From Pelargonium tetragonum (Eukaryota; Streptophyta; Magnoliopsida; Geraniales; Geraniaceae), in the NCBI GenBank assembly GCA_036897445.1, contig JAYMTL010000059.1, forward strand, positions 44,653 through 108,652: a DNA stretch of 64,000 nucleotides. The letters are read 5' to 3'. The notes under the pieces are model-generated. The model did not search any database. It had not been told where the DNA came from and worked only from the letters and a program-made list of their open reading frames with translations. A program made the translations under genes and the position numbers. Positions 41,501 through 52,556 of the stretch are shown piece after piece; the stretch's first letter is position 1; every line of letters starts with the position of its first letter.

Positions 41501-44500
41501 CAGAATAAACTTTTAAGTTACATAGTTCCTATAATTGGGTCACAATAAAAAACTTTAGGTTGTTGTTGCTTAAATGCACTTAAAAAGGCTCCCTCTGAAC
41601 TTTGGAGAAAAGAAATTTAAAAAGAAAGTAACTTGACTAAAACGGCGAGACTTTAACCCTAAGAAATTCTATTCCAATTCTTGTGCTTTACTTGTCAATC
41701 GATTAGAGACTCCTGTTACTGTTCATATAGGGAAGGGCACGTACTAGATTTGCAAGCTTGCTAATATTATATTCTATCTAAGTGATTCTGATTTCTAAAA
41801 CTGGGTTTTTGGTTACGCCTTTAATATAATAAAAAAAGACTTAGGAATCGGATGCAACTTCTAAGTATTATACAACATGAGTAATTTTAAGGAAATTTTC
41901 AAATTAATTATTAACTAAGCCTTTAACTTTATTATAAATAAAAAGTTTCCTAAGAATAAATAAAAATAAGGCAAAAGTAAGCGCTCCCTTAAATTCGGGA
42001 ATTTCTCCCGGCTTTTCCAGCACCTTGCTCATTTCGAGTAAGAAATTTTTAGAAGGGTTTAGAAGTCCAAGATTTTTTGTATAGAATCTCAATTTTCTTT
42101 TAATCCCAGGAATTCCTCTTAGGCTTTTGGGTTATTATAAAAAAAACTTTCTGGGGTACTTTTCAAATGCATTATTAACAAATTCAAAACAAGGCAGCCC
42201 TATATTTTTAAATCAAGTTATAAACCCACAACAACAATACTTAGTAGCAATGTAAGTTAAAGCTTATACCTGACCGAAGAACGAGTTATCCTATTTTTCA
42301 TTTTATATTATATTATATAGGCGCTTGTCCCTCCTTATCTTTCATTTTAGTTATGTACTGGGCTACTTATGGGAACTTGCTTGCGGGTTTCAAATCAAAA
42401 GAGAATTCCCTGACAATGCCAAAACATGAGGAGAATACTTGTAATAGAAGCTTCTACAATTAGGTTTTTAGGAGCTTTTAAAACAAGGTTTAAAGAGATT
42501 AATTTCTTTGGTTCTGAATTGCTTTAACTGAAAACTTAGGAAATGAGATTCTTTAATTATGCGGTTAATTCTCACGTAATCTTGTTAAGGGACTCCTAAA
42601 AAAAATATAAAAAAAGAAAGTTAGTATTTACTCTGTATAAAAGATTGGGACGCTGCTGTGTACTTGTGAAAAATATCCACACCCACAAATAGGAGATACT
42701 TTGATAGTTTAAAAGCCTCCACGACAGAACATAGAAATTGGGATTAAAGCTACTTGGTTTCAAGTTTCAGTTTTATTCCTTTTCTCCGGGTACACCTATA
42801 GCATAAGTCAGACGTTTTATACTTTATGGTAGGCTGCTTTTCCCTAAATTTTAATCTTGTAGATATCTCATTGTTTAAGTTTAACCCGCCATTTTGCAAA
42901 ACCCCGTTAGAGACCTATATGAACTTGAAAAGCCTCTGCTACGTCCGTTTATCTATTCTGGCTTGTTACTTTATTCTTTAAGTCAATTTTTTTTTTTGTG
43001 AAATCAAGGCTTGTACCGAAAAAGTTTATAGGAATTCACTTCATATATGGACCATATATTTATTAGCTAGCTAAAAAACTCTTGAGAATAGACTAGCAAA
43101 AAGATAATAATAAGGGTTCACATAAAAAGAAAAGGTAATTTATTAGGGTAGCTTCAATTATAATATTATATATATACTGTTGAAATTCCTAGTAAGGATA
43201 CGAAAGATGTGATCAAAGAGTCTCGATTACTAGGCCTTTACGGACCTCCCTCAGAATGTTTAAGAAAATTCTATTCTTATATGTGCGCTTTTTATAAGCT
43301 ACAGTCAAAGGCACGAGATGGCGGTCTATAAAGGAGGAGAAGTTAAATTCCCGTTGAAACTAGATTGGGACATTCAAATAATGAAGATTTAGACTGCCGT
43401 ATCTTAGGAATTTTTCTATTTATCTTATATTCACAACTTTCTTCTATTTTGCCTGTGTTTCACAAGTTAAGCTTTTTTCAGACACTATAAAGGGTCTAAA
43501 ATCGACTTACTAATTTAGGAAGCTGTCACCATTATCATACTAAAGAGATTCTTTTACCTAGCCGGGAAAAGAGATTTTTGTAAAGTCTATTGCATTGGGG
43601 TACCCTTCGGCATATTAAGAAAAGTTTGCAGAAGTATAGGATAACTTTAGGCTTAAATTAAATAGGATCCCTTTGAGAAATACATAAAATTACGTACTCC
43701 AAGTAGTAAAAAATTTCTTGTGTATAAGTGTCTCCCGCGATTTGCGCAGCTCCCGCCTGCTTTTTCTAGTTTCTTCAGTCTTGTAGCACTCTTTGAGATA
43801 TAAAGTAACAACTGCTAGGTGCCAGTTCTTTTAGTGAATATTAAGAAATTAAAGTATCTATTAGGTACCTCATACAGGGTATACCAAAATGCAAGCACAG
43901 TTTCTTAAAAGGAGATTCTACTATTCATTTTATAGCGAGGCTTTTACTAATATTCAAGATCCAGGTTGAGTCTCTCGCTCTGTAGCCCTTCTTGTTTTGC
44001 TGAGTGGGGATATTGGAATTTGTCTTCTATTGTTCTTTGAGTCTAATAAAGAGGGGTTTTACGAGGCACTAAGAATAGAAAAGTATACCCCATTATAATT
44101 ATGCTTCTCAAGATAAGAGGACATTAAGGGTTTTTATCCAGGTCAAAAGAAGGTTATTTAGAGCTCCTTTTTAAGGAAAACCCTATACTTCTCGAAAGTT
44201 TAGATAAGTATAGCGGGTTACACTTTCTGTAGTTAAATGAGTATTTGCTGCTCCGGGATTTAAGAGAGAAAGGCACTCTCTAACTCATGTATTCAACTTA
44301 TTAAGGGTTTACTGAAGGTAGCTCCTTTATTTAAAGTTTAACAGGGTGAATTTTAGTTTCTATTTTCTTGGAAATATAGATCACAAACTCTTTGAGAGTA
44401 TAAAGGTTTCTTACAAATGTAAACTGTAAATTTGCTTCACTCCGGCAAGGTAGGGGGTAAAGGTATATATTATTAAGCAGAAACTACTCCTATGCCTATA

Positions 44501-44706
44501 TAATTATTCTATTAATAAGGCACAGCCTAAGCTCGTTTAATCCGTTTATCACTAGGCTTGCTATTCGACACTTCTTGTTTTAGACCCCCTACTTGAAAAG
44601 CCTTTATAATTCCAAAGATTTACAAATAAAGCAAGGAGCACCTTACGTCCTTAAAAAGTGAAGGATACTTTATATTTAGTTTAGTATTTTCATTCCATCT
44701 TGAAAG
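35512..44706. other. Gene-free AT-rich tract
   Basis: Over 9 kb with no frame above about 62 codons and none with recognisable motifs. One copy of a 22-bp dispersed repeat lies at 36977-36998. The texture is the same as in 1-16.7 kb. No RNA gene, long repeat or mobile element seen. Confidence 0.6.
36977..36998 (+). repeat. 22-bp dispersed repeat, copy 1
   Basis: A 22-base purine-rich string, TACACAAAGAAAGG continued by AAGAACTC, recurs exactly at 45078-45099 in the same orientation; after a further A/G mismatch the next bases are A-rich in both copies. The flanks on either side differ. Identity this long is not expected by chance in 64 kb, so the copies share an origin or a function. Confidence 0.75.
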
Positions 44707-44991
44707 GTGGCCGTGAAGAAAGGAGTGTCAGAATTCATATCTCTATGGACCCAAACCCTACTAAAAAGTTCTAAGTGGTTGCGCTTTTGCTCGACAAAAA
44801 AGGGGGTCAAGGCTAGTGTCTCCTTCTTCTGTAGCCTGGGCTTGATTCTCTTCTTAACTAACACTCCCAACCTTCCTAGGTCCTTTATAGGCATTCCTTT
44901 TGTTTTGTTAAGAGTCATAGTATTAGCTATATTAGACCGTATTCTTAGTAGTGTATTATCGTATTCCTCTCTTATAGGAATGATTTTTTAA
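44707..44991 (+). CDS. Hypothetical membrane protein, 94 codons
   Basis: A GTG-initiated frame ending in TAA under the standard code. The N-terminal 40 residues are basic and amphipathic (VAVKKGVSEFISLWTQTLLK, then KSSKWLRFC). Hydrophobic segments follow at about 41-51 (FFCSLGLILFL) and 59-76 (FIGIPFVLLRVIVLAILD), then a Ser/Leu-rich tail (SSVLSYSSLIGMIF). From about 44860 the DNA takes on the T-rich island texture seen at other candidates. Trp codons are TGG. A TGA lies two codons upstream of the GTG, so if TGA were Trp the frame would extend further 5'. An 80-codon minus-strand frame (44676-44918) overlaps and is probably its shadow, though the reverse cannot be excluded. No family recognised. 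Confidence 0.28.
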   Translation: MAVKKGVSEFISLWTQTLLKSSKWLRFCSTKKGVKASVSFFCSLGLILFLTNTPNLPRSFIGIPFVLLRVIVLAILDRILSSVLSYSSLIGMIF

Positions 44992-45077
44992 AGGATAGAG
45001 TAGTTAGTTCTATATAAAGGCCCGGTTTGCTTACTCTAAAAGGATTGACTCTATATGCTTATTTGAGGACCCTACTT

Positions 45078-45099
45078 TACACAAAGAAAGGAAGAACTC
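45078..45099 (+). repeat. 22-bp dispersed repeat, copy 2
   Basis: Exact match to 36977-36998, same orientation, differing flanks. This copy lies about 90 bases after the hypothetical membrane-protein frame at 44707-44991, while copy 1 has no frame nearby, so a link to the gene is not indicated. Confidence 0.75.
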
Positions 45100-45290
45100 G
45101 AAATGGATAACTTTTTTATGCTTTTTATTCCGAGTGTATATAATATCTACTAAATTCTATCCCATTCTAGAAATCCCTTATTTTTTTTAGCTATTTCTAC
45201 TATAGGAACTTACCACCCCTAAAAAGAGTCTACCTTTTTTAAACTTAAAATAATAAAATAAGTACAAATTTCACATTAATGACTCACTCA

Positions 45291-45304
45291 AGCTCTCATT
45301 CATG
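45291..45304 (+). repeat. 14-bp repeat with similar flank, copy 1
   Basis: AGCTCTCATTCATG here and at 49955-49968. Beyond the identical 14 bases the similarity continues over about 20 more (AAGT, then TGGCTA, with a few mismatches). In one phase both translate to a related peptide: QALIHESLVAN here and RALIHASLMAS at the other site. This recalls the conserved SALIHA(A/S)TMV segment of NADH dehydrogenase subunit 5. At this copy the phase is open for only about 20 codons. Shared ancestry is plausible; the family link is tentative. Confidence 0.4.
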
Positions 45305-45473
45305 AAAGTCTCGTGGCTAACCTGGGTTTTGTAATTCATTAATGTCTCACCTCAGGCAGCATTAAGTGGAAGTCTGATGGTTTATCCTTTTCTCTGGGAA
45401 TTTTTACACTATATTTATTATAGAGCTTATTAATACATGCTATTTCCGAAACAGAGGAAGACCAGGGTAGTAA

Positions 45474-45659
45474 CCACTTCTTTTGAATATATATATAGCA
45501 TCTCTTACTCATTTGCTTGTTCTTTGTGGTATCTTTGTTAAGGCTTTCTCGAACTTATCTACTATAGAACTTTATTCCTGATCGTCATTCTCTCGACGTT
45601 GAACAGGGCTGCATACTTGCAAAGATAGTATATAGATTTGCTTTTTATTATAGTAGTCT
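45474..45659 (+). other. Coding-like frame with TGA and TAG as sense
   Basis: From just after TAA (45471) to TAA at 45660, 62 codons contain two TGA and three TAG. The first 54 codons are free of TAG and TAA. They start hydrophobic (PLLLNIYIASLTHLLVLCGI, then FVKAFSNLSTIELYSW) and become polar and basic with two TGA positions that would fit Trp. The stretch is T/C-rich compared with its flanks. There is no ATG. It might be an internal module of a respiratory subunit, but I can make no assignment and chance remains likely. Confidence 0.15.
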
Positions 45660-48600
45660 TAACCTTGTAAGTCTTGTCTTCTTATCTTCGATACCTACTC
45701 ACAATATATTTCTATTGTCAAGCATGTTTCGGTAAGGGTACTCTTATTACAAATTTCTTTAGATAAATTCTGACACCCCAACTATAGACAAGTCAAATTT
45801 CTCTCGACACAGTCTAAGTGTTCTTTAAATCCGTGTTTCCTGCGAATAGCTCTTAGTCGATATTTAGGCCCCTTAAGTTCTTGTTAGTGCTTTGCTGCTC
45901 ATATCAGAAGAGAGATTTTATAGTCCTCTTGCCACTATTAGGTAGGAATAAGAAGTTCGGTTCTAGGTTTGTTTGGAATCACAAGAGCTTGTTGGGAATA
46001 AGGAAGTCTATCTTGAAATTTAAGCTTTCAAAGGCTTCGTTCCTTAAAGGAGTCTCTTACAAAGTTCTGAAAAACGGGATCTTAAAGAGCTCTTCTTAAC
46101 TTAAAACCGAGCTTAATAAAATGTTACTGAATCTGAATTATAGTCATTAAAAAGACTTTTTGTACTAAAACCTATAGAATATATATTTTTCAGTCTTTTA
46201 AATTCGAGTAGCTTTGGATAAGATTCTATAAAATCCTAACTTTTCTAATTCTAATAAAAAGAGATTTTCTAACGAGATCTTATTAAGGCATAAATTGTTC
46301 CCTTTTTTTCATCCGGGTTTTTTCTAGAGTTCTGCGAGTTTTGACTCCATTTTGATAGGGAATGACTGCTCAAGGGGTAAAAGAAGAATTTCCTGTTAGG
46401 AAAAGGCTTTTTATAATACAAGTCACTCTTGCACGCCCATTACTAGCAAACTCCTTAATTAGAGAGTTACAGTTAGAAGGAGGGGTGTTCCACATTTAGC
46501 GGTACTCTGGCTTTGTATAAATTTCTTTATAGTCGATCAAAAGGAGTTTTAGCTATAGAGGATATATTATGAAACGTAAGGTTTTAGAATTTCTATTAAG
46601 AGCTAAAGGATAGTGTCTTCTTCTTTGAGAGATTTAGATTCTATTAGGAACCCGTTACCCCTGGCACGAGTCTATCGCGAAGTAACTCCAAAAAAGAGAC
46701 GTCCTCTTTATTTTATTATCCGTAGTATTAAGTCATAATGACCAAACGTATTTTCAAAATAATTTATACTTTGTGGAAGCTCTATACAACTTGTTTTGAT
46801 GTTTGTTTTACTTTTCTTAGGCTATTTTTGAACTCACTCGTGGTATATCTGGCCTTATTGGGTAGGGAGTTCCAAAGTAGGATCCTTATATTATGATTCC
46901 CTTTACGATGAGTACCCAATTTTGCTTACTAAAGTTATTTTTAGTTGAAGGACTACTTAGATTTTTTAGGGTACTTTCTTACTTATAAAGTCTTTTTTTT
47001 ATTTACATGAATCAACTAGGGACTTCCCTTTTGTTTAGACGACACTCCCAGTATAGCGTACAATATCTTCCTTTTATTTGCGATCTTCTTTTTTACTAAG
47101 GGTACAGGCTCGAAGTACTAGTAGATAAACCAGAAGTTTTACGGAATTAAAGCTATTAGGAACCCTTAGGATAAGTAGGCATAGAGTTTCAAAAAGGGAC
47201 ACGTCGAGCCTTTAGTTACCGGAATCTGCTACCCTGTTGAAAGTCTCTCTAAACTAAAAGGGCATGCCATCCTAAAAAAAGTTTAATTAAGTGGTGGAAT
47301 ACCTCATAACATAGCAGTACCAAGAATTTTGAAAACGGGGATTCTTTATGAAGGGATAGGAGCTCCTTTATTATATAAATTTACGTAAGTCCAGTATAAT
47401 TAAGCATGCTTCGATTAATGCACGGGAAATTTCTCAAGAGTGCTTGTGGTCCCCGTTTGAATAGCAGATAGAAAGAAAATAGGACACGCGGAGGTAGACC
47501 CTTTTAGATAGATTAGAGAGACTACCTCTCTTCAAAGCCCCTTCTTTTATGATAACTTTTTTGATAACCGAAGAGCTCTTCTAATATAATTTGTTTTTCT
47601 ATTTACCATAACTATACTTCCCCCATTCCTGTGAGATACTTTAGTTTTGAAATTAGGTTTTTCCGCTCTTTTCTTTAATCTTGAAAAAAGTCTTAATATT
47701 AAATAACATTTGTTGTAAGTTACTTTTGGCAAAGGAGACCCTCTTTTTCGTTAGTGCAATTCCTTTGTGTCCTTTTAAGACAATACACATCTCATCGCAA
47801 GATTTTGACTCTAGTTACTTACACTTTAATAAAATTGAAAATCTAGTATGTTTAAGTTTATAAGCTCTGAAAAAGCGCTACAACAATTAGAAAATCGAGG
47901 CGAGTGTTTATAACTAATTTGACTACAACGGAATAACCAGAATCCTGATAAAAAGGGGTTATCTACGGAAAACTTCCTAACCAATATTGCTGTTCCGGAA
48001 CCGGTATACAAGGGTTTATCCAAGACTTAGAAATTAGGGAACTTCGTTAGTAACGCCGCGAAGTATAGCTTTAAAAGTACTGACTTATGGTATTTCGCTA
48101 AGTAATAGAATAGGATCTAGCTAAGTAGATTGTAAATTTAGAGATAGTATGGGTTTTTTGATACAAAAAGCGCTGTTTTAGAACCCCGGATATTCTTTTT
48201 TAGAATTTAAGGGACTAAAACCCCAGAAAAACAAGTGCATTGCAATCTTATTTAATCTAGCTGTCCTATCTCAGTAAGACTTATGCTCCTACTACCTCAC
48301 ACTAACTTAAGGAATGCCTATTGTACAAAAAATCTTGTCTATCGTTGCGCGAGGAGATTAAACCACTATAAAGTTCACAAGTCTAACGATATTTGTATAG
48401 AAATACGGATAGAAAAATAAGAGGCTCTTACAAGCCCGTGGAACCTTTATAGTCACTTGGCGGGTTTTAATGGACTTAGGTAGCAACACCCCCTAGGTCT
48501 GAATAGCTTTTTTTTTATAAGTAATCTCTCTCAAAAGAGGCTGCACCAAGGAAATAAGGAAGTCCTAATACCTTATAAACGGAGTTACAAACTAAATATA

Positions 48601-49656
48601 AAAACTAAAGAATGTTTATCAATAGGAACTGTAGTCAATTAAAGTAAAGAGAGACGCATAGGCCGCAAAGCCTTAATTTAAATCTAGAGTCTGAAAGCGG
48701 GTTATATAAAACGGAAAAGCGCTCTAACCGGGGCACTATACCCTAAGGAAAAGAAGCGAAACCCCTCTATTTTATAAGGAGGATTACTGTCAAACTTGAA
48801 AAAAAAAGTACCACTTTCAAAAAGAAGGCACACTGCGTATTACTTAAATTTACTAAGGATCCGCAAATGTACTGCGTTACTTAATTAGACGGGCTGTGCC
48901 TTAGGCTTACTCTTGACTTTGATCCAAAAGGACTCCTTTCGAATCCTGTTATAAATGTTAGTCAACTTAGTTATCTTGATGTATAAAAATCTTATCGCTA
49001 TAAGATAAGGACTTAATAATAAAAGTCAAGGTTGCTAGCATTTCAAAAGGAATCTACTTACATATCATATAAAATCTTGTAAAAGAAAAACGGGTGAACA
49101 AACCAAAAGTATAAAGATAATTCCTTACAAGATTGCTTTACAAACCAAATTTTTAAAGAGGGGAGAAAATAGCAAAGAACTTGAGCTGTTATTTACAATA
49201 CTAAAATACAGAGAGATAAGTTTGAGATATACTATGGATATTGTAGATATTTTCATTTAGGTCATATATATAGAAATATTTAAGTAAAACCCGAGTATCC
49301 CAAAGGGTAAAATACAAGGAATCCAGAGTTCTCTTTAGGGGCGTTGCTAAGGTGTCTCGTTAATTTCAACTAAATTTGGTATTGTATACAGAGCCTGTAA
49401 AGGAGATTTTCCAGGGCAGATAATGACGCTTTCTTTTAAGACAGGATACTTTTGTAATTAAGCTTAGCTAAGTTACCCTTGCTCATAACTTAAGGGTTTA
49501 CTGAGTCTATTTTAAAGGGTTCCTGGGTGAGGTTAATATTAAAAATTCCATTAGATTTTTGAGGCTTTTCCTTGGTAATTCTGAGGAGTGGGTCGGTTTC
49601 TTGACGGATTTTTAGTAGTTATTGGTTTTAGAGAAGAGATATAAGTAAATTAATAA

Positions 49657-49890
49657 CTATCTTATAATATTCTGCTATGTTACTCTATTTCGTTAGCACC
49701 CTTTACAAGAAAGAATAAAAGGAATACATTAACTCTACTAGCTACAATAAGAAAACTCTGTCCTATATATGTATTGAGGATACCGGCCTACTCTTTAATG
49801 GAACTAAGTCTACCTATTTATTTACTGTATAAAAGATTTCAACGGCAGCAAATTTCTTTACACTCTCGTTTCTATAATTTCTATATATAG
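49657..49890 (+). other. Stop-free frame, 77 codons, no start codon near its 5' end
   Basis: Begins after TAA (49654) and ends at TAG 49888 with no internal stop of any kind. The product would be basic with hydrophobic stretches (YNILLCYSISLAP, MELSLPIYLLYKRF). If TAG is sense and TGA Trp, the same phase stays open to about 50150 through another hydrophobic run (WWLAFFNFFFIVSLV). A different phase at 49953-49990 instead gives the peptide RALIHASLMAS that recalls NADH dehydrogenase subunit 5. These two readings exclude each other, which shows how little composition alone can decide. No family assigned. Confidence 0.15.
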
Positions 49891-49954
49891 TATTTGGTAA
49901 ATATGAAACGAGTTTTAGAATCATAGAAATCTCAAATGGGCTCAAATGAAAAAG

Positions 49955-49968
49955 AGCTCTCATTCATG
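49955..49968 (+). repeat. 14-bp repeat with similar flank, copy 2
   Basis: Exact partner of 45291-45304, same orientation. Here the phase giving RALIHASLMASFLQFLFYSF stays open, with one TGA as Trp, from 49878 to a TAA just after 50037, and begins in an island. The resemblance to the SALIHA segment of NADH dehydrogenase subunit 5 is short and from memory. Confidence 0.4.
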
Positions 49969-50351
49969 CAAGTTTGATGGCTAGCTTTCTTCAATTTCTT
50001 TTTTATAGTTTCTCTTGTTCCAAACAAAAGCATAGTATATAAAGGCGGGCTCCCTTATATTAAACCTCTTGCTTATAAGTATTAGAATATTAAGGATCTT
50101 TAGGTTTTTTCTAAGAATCAAGCCCAGGATATATAGTGACAGAGGTAAGAGTCTCCTTAATGGGTATAAAGGTAAACGGGATGCACCCTTTTGATTTGAG
50201 CGTTATCAGTGTTAGGTAAGAGTAATAAGAAAGCAAGTAAGACAAAAGCTAGAGGTATGATGAAGAGCTTAGCTCCTAAGAAAGTGGTTTAGCTAAGAGA
50301 AGTGTAGTTCGGAAGAAAAAGATAGTGATACAGAGTAGAGTACAGGTAAGA

Positions 50352-50690
50352 CTAAGAAATATTAGGGTTCAGAAGGTTATAGCTCTGAGTAAGATACGGA
50401 ATACAGCAAAGCTCTCGAGAAGATAGGAATTTGACTAGATTGAGATTAAGAATATGAGGGTTACAGGTTTTTAAAGAAAATTTAGGAGTTAAGAAAACAG
50501 GTAAGCAGTTGATGGTAGTTATAGGTATTCCTGTTCTATCTAATACACTTACTACAATAGCCTTACTCGGTACCCTTCGGTCGGGAACATGAACCCTTTC
50601 CACCCTCTCTAATCCTTTTAAGGATCTATCCTCTTTTAATGATAAGAACAGAGAACAAGAGGTAATGCAATTAACAACTATAGGAATCAA
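50352..50690 (-). CDS. Longest standard-code frame in the window, 112 codons
   Basis: ATG at 50690 to a stop at 50352 under the standard code. The N-terminus is mildly hydrophobic (MIPIVVNCITSCSLFLSL), then polar (EDRSLKGLERVERVHVPDRR), with a central hydrophobic patch (SKAIVVSVLDRTGIPITT) and a neutral C-terminus. No family recognised. In the downstream part another minus phase (50470 down to 50093, four TAG and one TGA as sense) is much more hydrophobic, for example RILLRAITFWTLIFLSLTC. All six phases are unusually open across 50.1-50.76 kb, so this may be a shadow of the plus-strand frame at 50383-50763 or the reverse. Confidence 0.18.
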   Translation of the reverse strand: MIPIVVNCITSCSLFLSLKEDRSLKGLERVERVHVPDRRVPSKAIVVSVLDRTGIPITTINCLPVFLTPKFSLKTCNPHILNLNLVKFLSSRELCCIPYLTQSYNLLNPNIS

Positions 50691-50763
50691 GAATAAGACT
50701 TTTACTCAGCACAATTTTCTAAGAAAGATAATCTCAAACAAAAACAAGCACTTTAAATCATAG
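50383..50763 (+). CDS. Possible gene, longest frame if TGA=Trp (126 codons)
   Basis: From after a TAG (50380) to TAG at 50761, 126 codons are free of TAA and TAG, with TGA at 50386, 50455 and 50590 read as Trp. An ATG at 50512 could start a shorter product, with one of those TGAs inside. The first 40 residues are very basic (SSREDRNLTRLRLRIWGLQ), then come a Lys/Gly-rich stretch (KENLGVKKTGKQLMVVIGIP), a small hydrophobic patch (LSNTLTTIALLG) and a polar, Lys/Asn-rich tail. That would suit an organellar ribosomal-type protein rather than a membrane protein, but I recognise no family. The upstream DNA (50212-50370) is purine-rich and encodes further basic peptides in shifting phases. A 112-codon minus-strand frame overlaps; only one of the two can be right. 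Confidence 0.22.
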
Positions 50764-52178
50764 TCTTAAAAGTCAATTCAGAAAGGTAAACTCCGTAACC
50801 AGTATCTACTTTATTAACAAAGGAAAATACCAAGAACCCTGTAAAAAGGGCAGCTTTCTCTTAATACAAGTAAATCAGGAACAAGGAAATCCTATCAACA
50901 ATAAGTAAGCTTTCTTATGAATTTAATTACTTCGAAAACCGGGCAGTTTTTCATATGAGTTTAAGAATCGAGAAAACAAGGTCCATCTATAAACTTTAAT
51001 TAAATTAAAGGGGCCCTAAACCTCTTCCGCCAGAATGCTAGGTTTTTCATTTTTACTCTTGTTATGCTTGTTTTAGTAGTCATTAATTATATGTTATAGT
51101 CTTTTTTCGGGGTATTCTCTAAATCAAAATAAGGAATCAGAATCGCTTAGATAAAGAAGTCAACTACTCTAAAAAGAATAAAGTGCTAATAGAATAAAGT
51201 CTAAGTTTGTACCCCTCTTATATTATAAGTCAGTAAGCGAGACCTTCCATACTCTTAATCTCAATAACTATACTTCCAGGCCTTGCCCTTTCTTTTAAAA
51301 ACTTCCCTGACAAATTACCCTTGATGAAAGGCTCTTCTCACCTACACTCAATTCTATCGTAAACGCCTTTTTTAATTGTATTCTTAGAACCTCTATCACC
51401 TTGGCAAGCCTACTTATTTATATTAATTAAAGTTTTTCCTTCTCTTGAGAAACTCATGCTTGTGCTTTCCTTACTTATAAGTAACTGCTTGATAAAATAT
51501 CTCTTAGAAATTCCCGGGGAATACCTCTTTAAGAAACTGGGGAATATAAGAAAGTAATAGGTTCTAATCTCACAAAATTCTTAAGTAAGACTCAGAAGTC
51601 TCTCTCCTTCAGCCTTTATTTAAACCGGGAAAGCTTTTGCTATCATCCTATTTATTATATTCCAAAATCACTAAAGAAACTCGTGAAAGCCCTTTTCAAA
51701 GGAAAAGCCTGACTCAATTGTAGAACTTCTTTTACTTAAAAAAAGCCTGCCCTAAATCCTAAAGAAAGTACGAAAAGACTCCTGACTTTTGCTTTGAATG
51801 GGAATATTAAATACAAACCCTTTTTTGTAAAATTCCCTTCTATTTACTTTCATCCAGAAATGGAAACTTTCTCGAATTCCTAGCACCTAAAACTTTATCC
51901 TTTATAAGAATTCCTTACTTTAGGGAATCTCTCTTATTAAAATGAAAATCCTTATTTACTAGAACTAACTAAACCCTAGAAGTCCAGAAAGAGTACTCCC
52001 TTAACTTTAATTACAACTCCTCTGGCTCCCATGTTCTTATCGATAAAGAGAATAGAACCTTAGTATAGATATACGTCTCTATTACCGACGGAGTGCATTC
52101 GAAGAAGGTTAAGGCCATATAGTATTATAGCATAGAACACCTTACACTATAACCAGTACCAACAGGAAAAGGCTCTAA
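50764..52178. other. Gene-free tract
   Basis: Uniform intergenic texture with stops in all frames, several T/C-rich runs (51.2-51.9 kb) that do not form an open frame of note, no RNA gene and no repeat that I could see. Confidence 0.55.
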
Positions 52179-52553
52179 AAAAAATACAAATTACCTTGAC
52201 TTGATTACTGAAAGTCTTTAACATCTTTTTTATTGACTTATGCATGGCTTGTTTATGAGCTTTTGAGTAGCTAGACTGCTTAGGAGTTTAGAAGATATAT
52301 AGTTGGCGCAGTAAAAGAACTGCAGTAGAGTTTTAGGGGAGCTTTATGGGAAAGACTCTTGATCTAATGGGGAGATATTGTAATGGATGAAATAGGGCTT
52401 CTTGTAGCTATAGGAATATAGAGTGGTTTTTGTATTATTCTCTCTATTAGAACTTATATCTTTTTGAGAAGTAGATAGTTAGTATAGTTAATTTCTTCTA
52501 TATTGTACTTCTTAGTTAGTTATAGTGAACCCCTACACTCTTTACTTTCATTT
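52179..52553 (+). other. Coding-like island, TAG and TGA as sense, one internal TAA
   Basis: Between TAA at 52176 and TAA at 52554, 125 codons contain two TGA, six TAG and a single TAA (52365). The first half reads as a mixed aromatic/hydrophobic then basic peptide (LTYAWLVYELLSS, EFRRYIVGAVKELQ). The second half reads WGDIVMDEIGLLVAIGI, then SGFCIILSIRTYIFLRSR and LISSILYFLVSYS. The DNA is G/T-rich and free of G/C clusters, unlike its flanks. The many TAGs suit Leu, Ala or an A-to-I edited Trp equally. Without TAG reassignment nothing here is open beyond about 20 codons. No family recognised. Confidence 0.18.
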
Positions 52554-52556
52554 TAA

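Larger units (their letters stand above)
44992..49656. other. Mostly gene-free tract with one island
   Basis: Besides the coding-like patch at 45474-45659 and the two repeats listed separately, I see no gene. Frames of 60-72 codons occur at 45.9 kb and 47.5-48.0 kb on both strands with no motif or context. No RNA gene seen. Confidence 0.5.
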
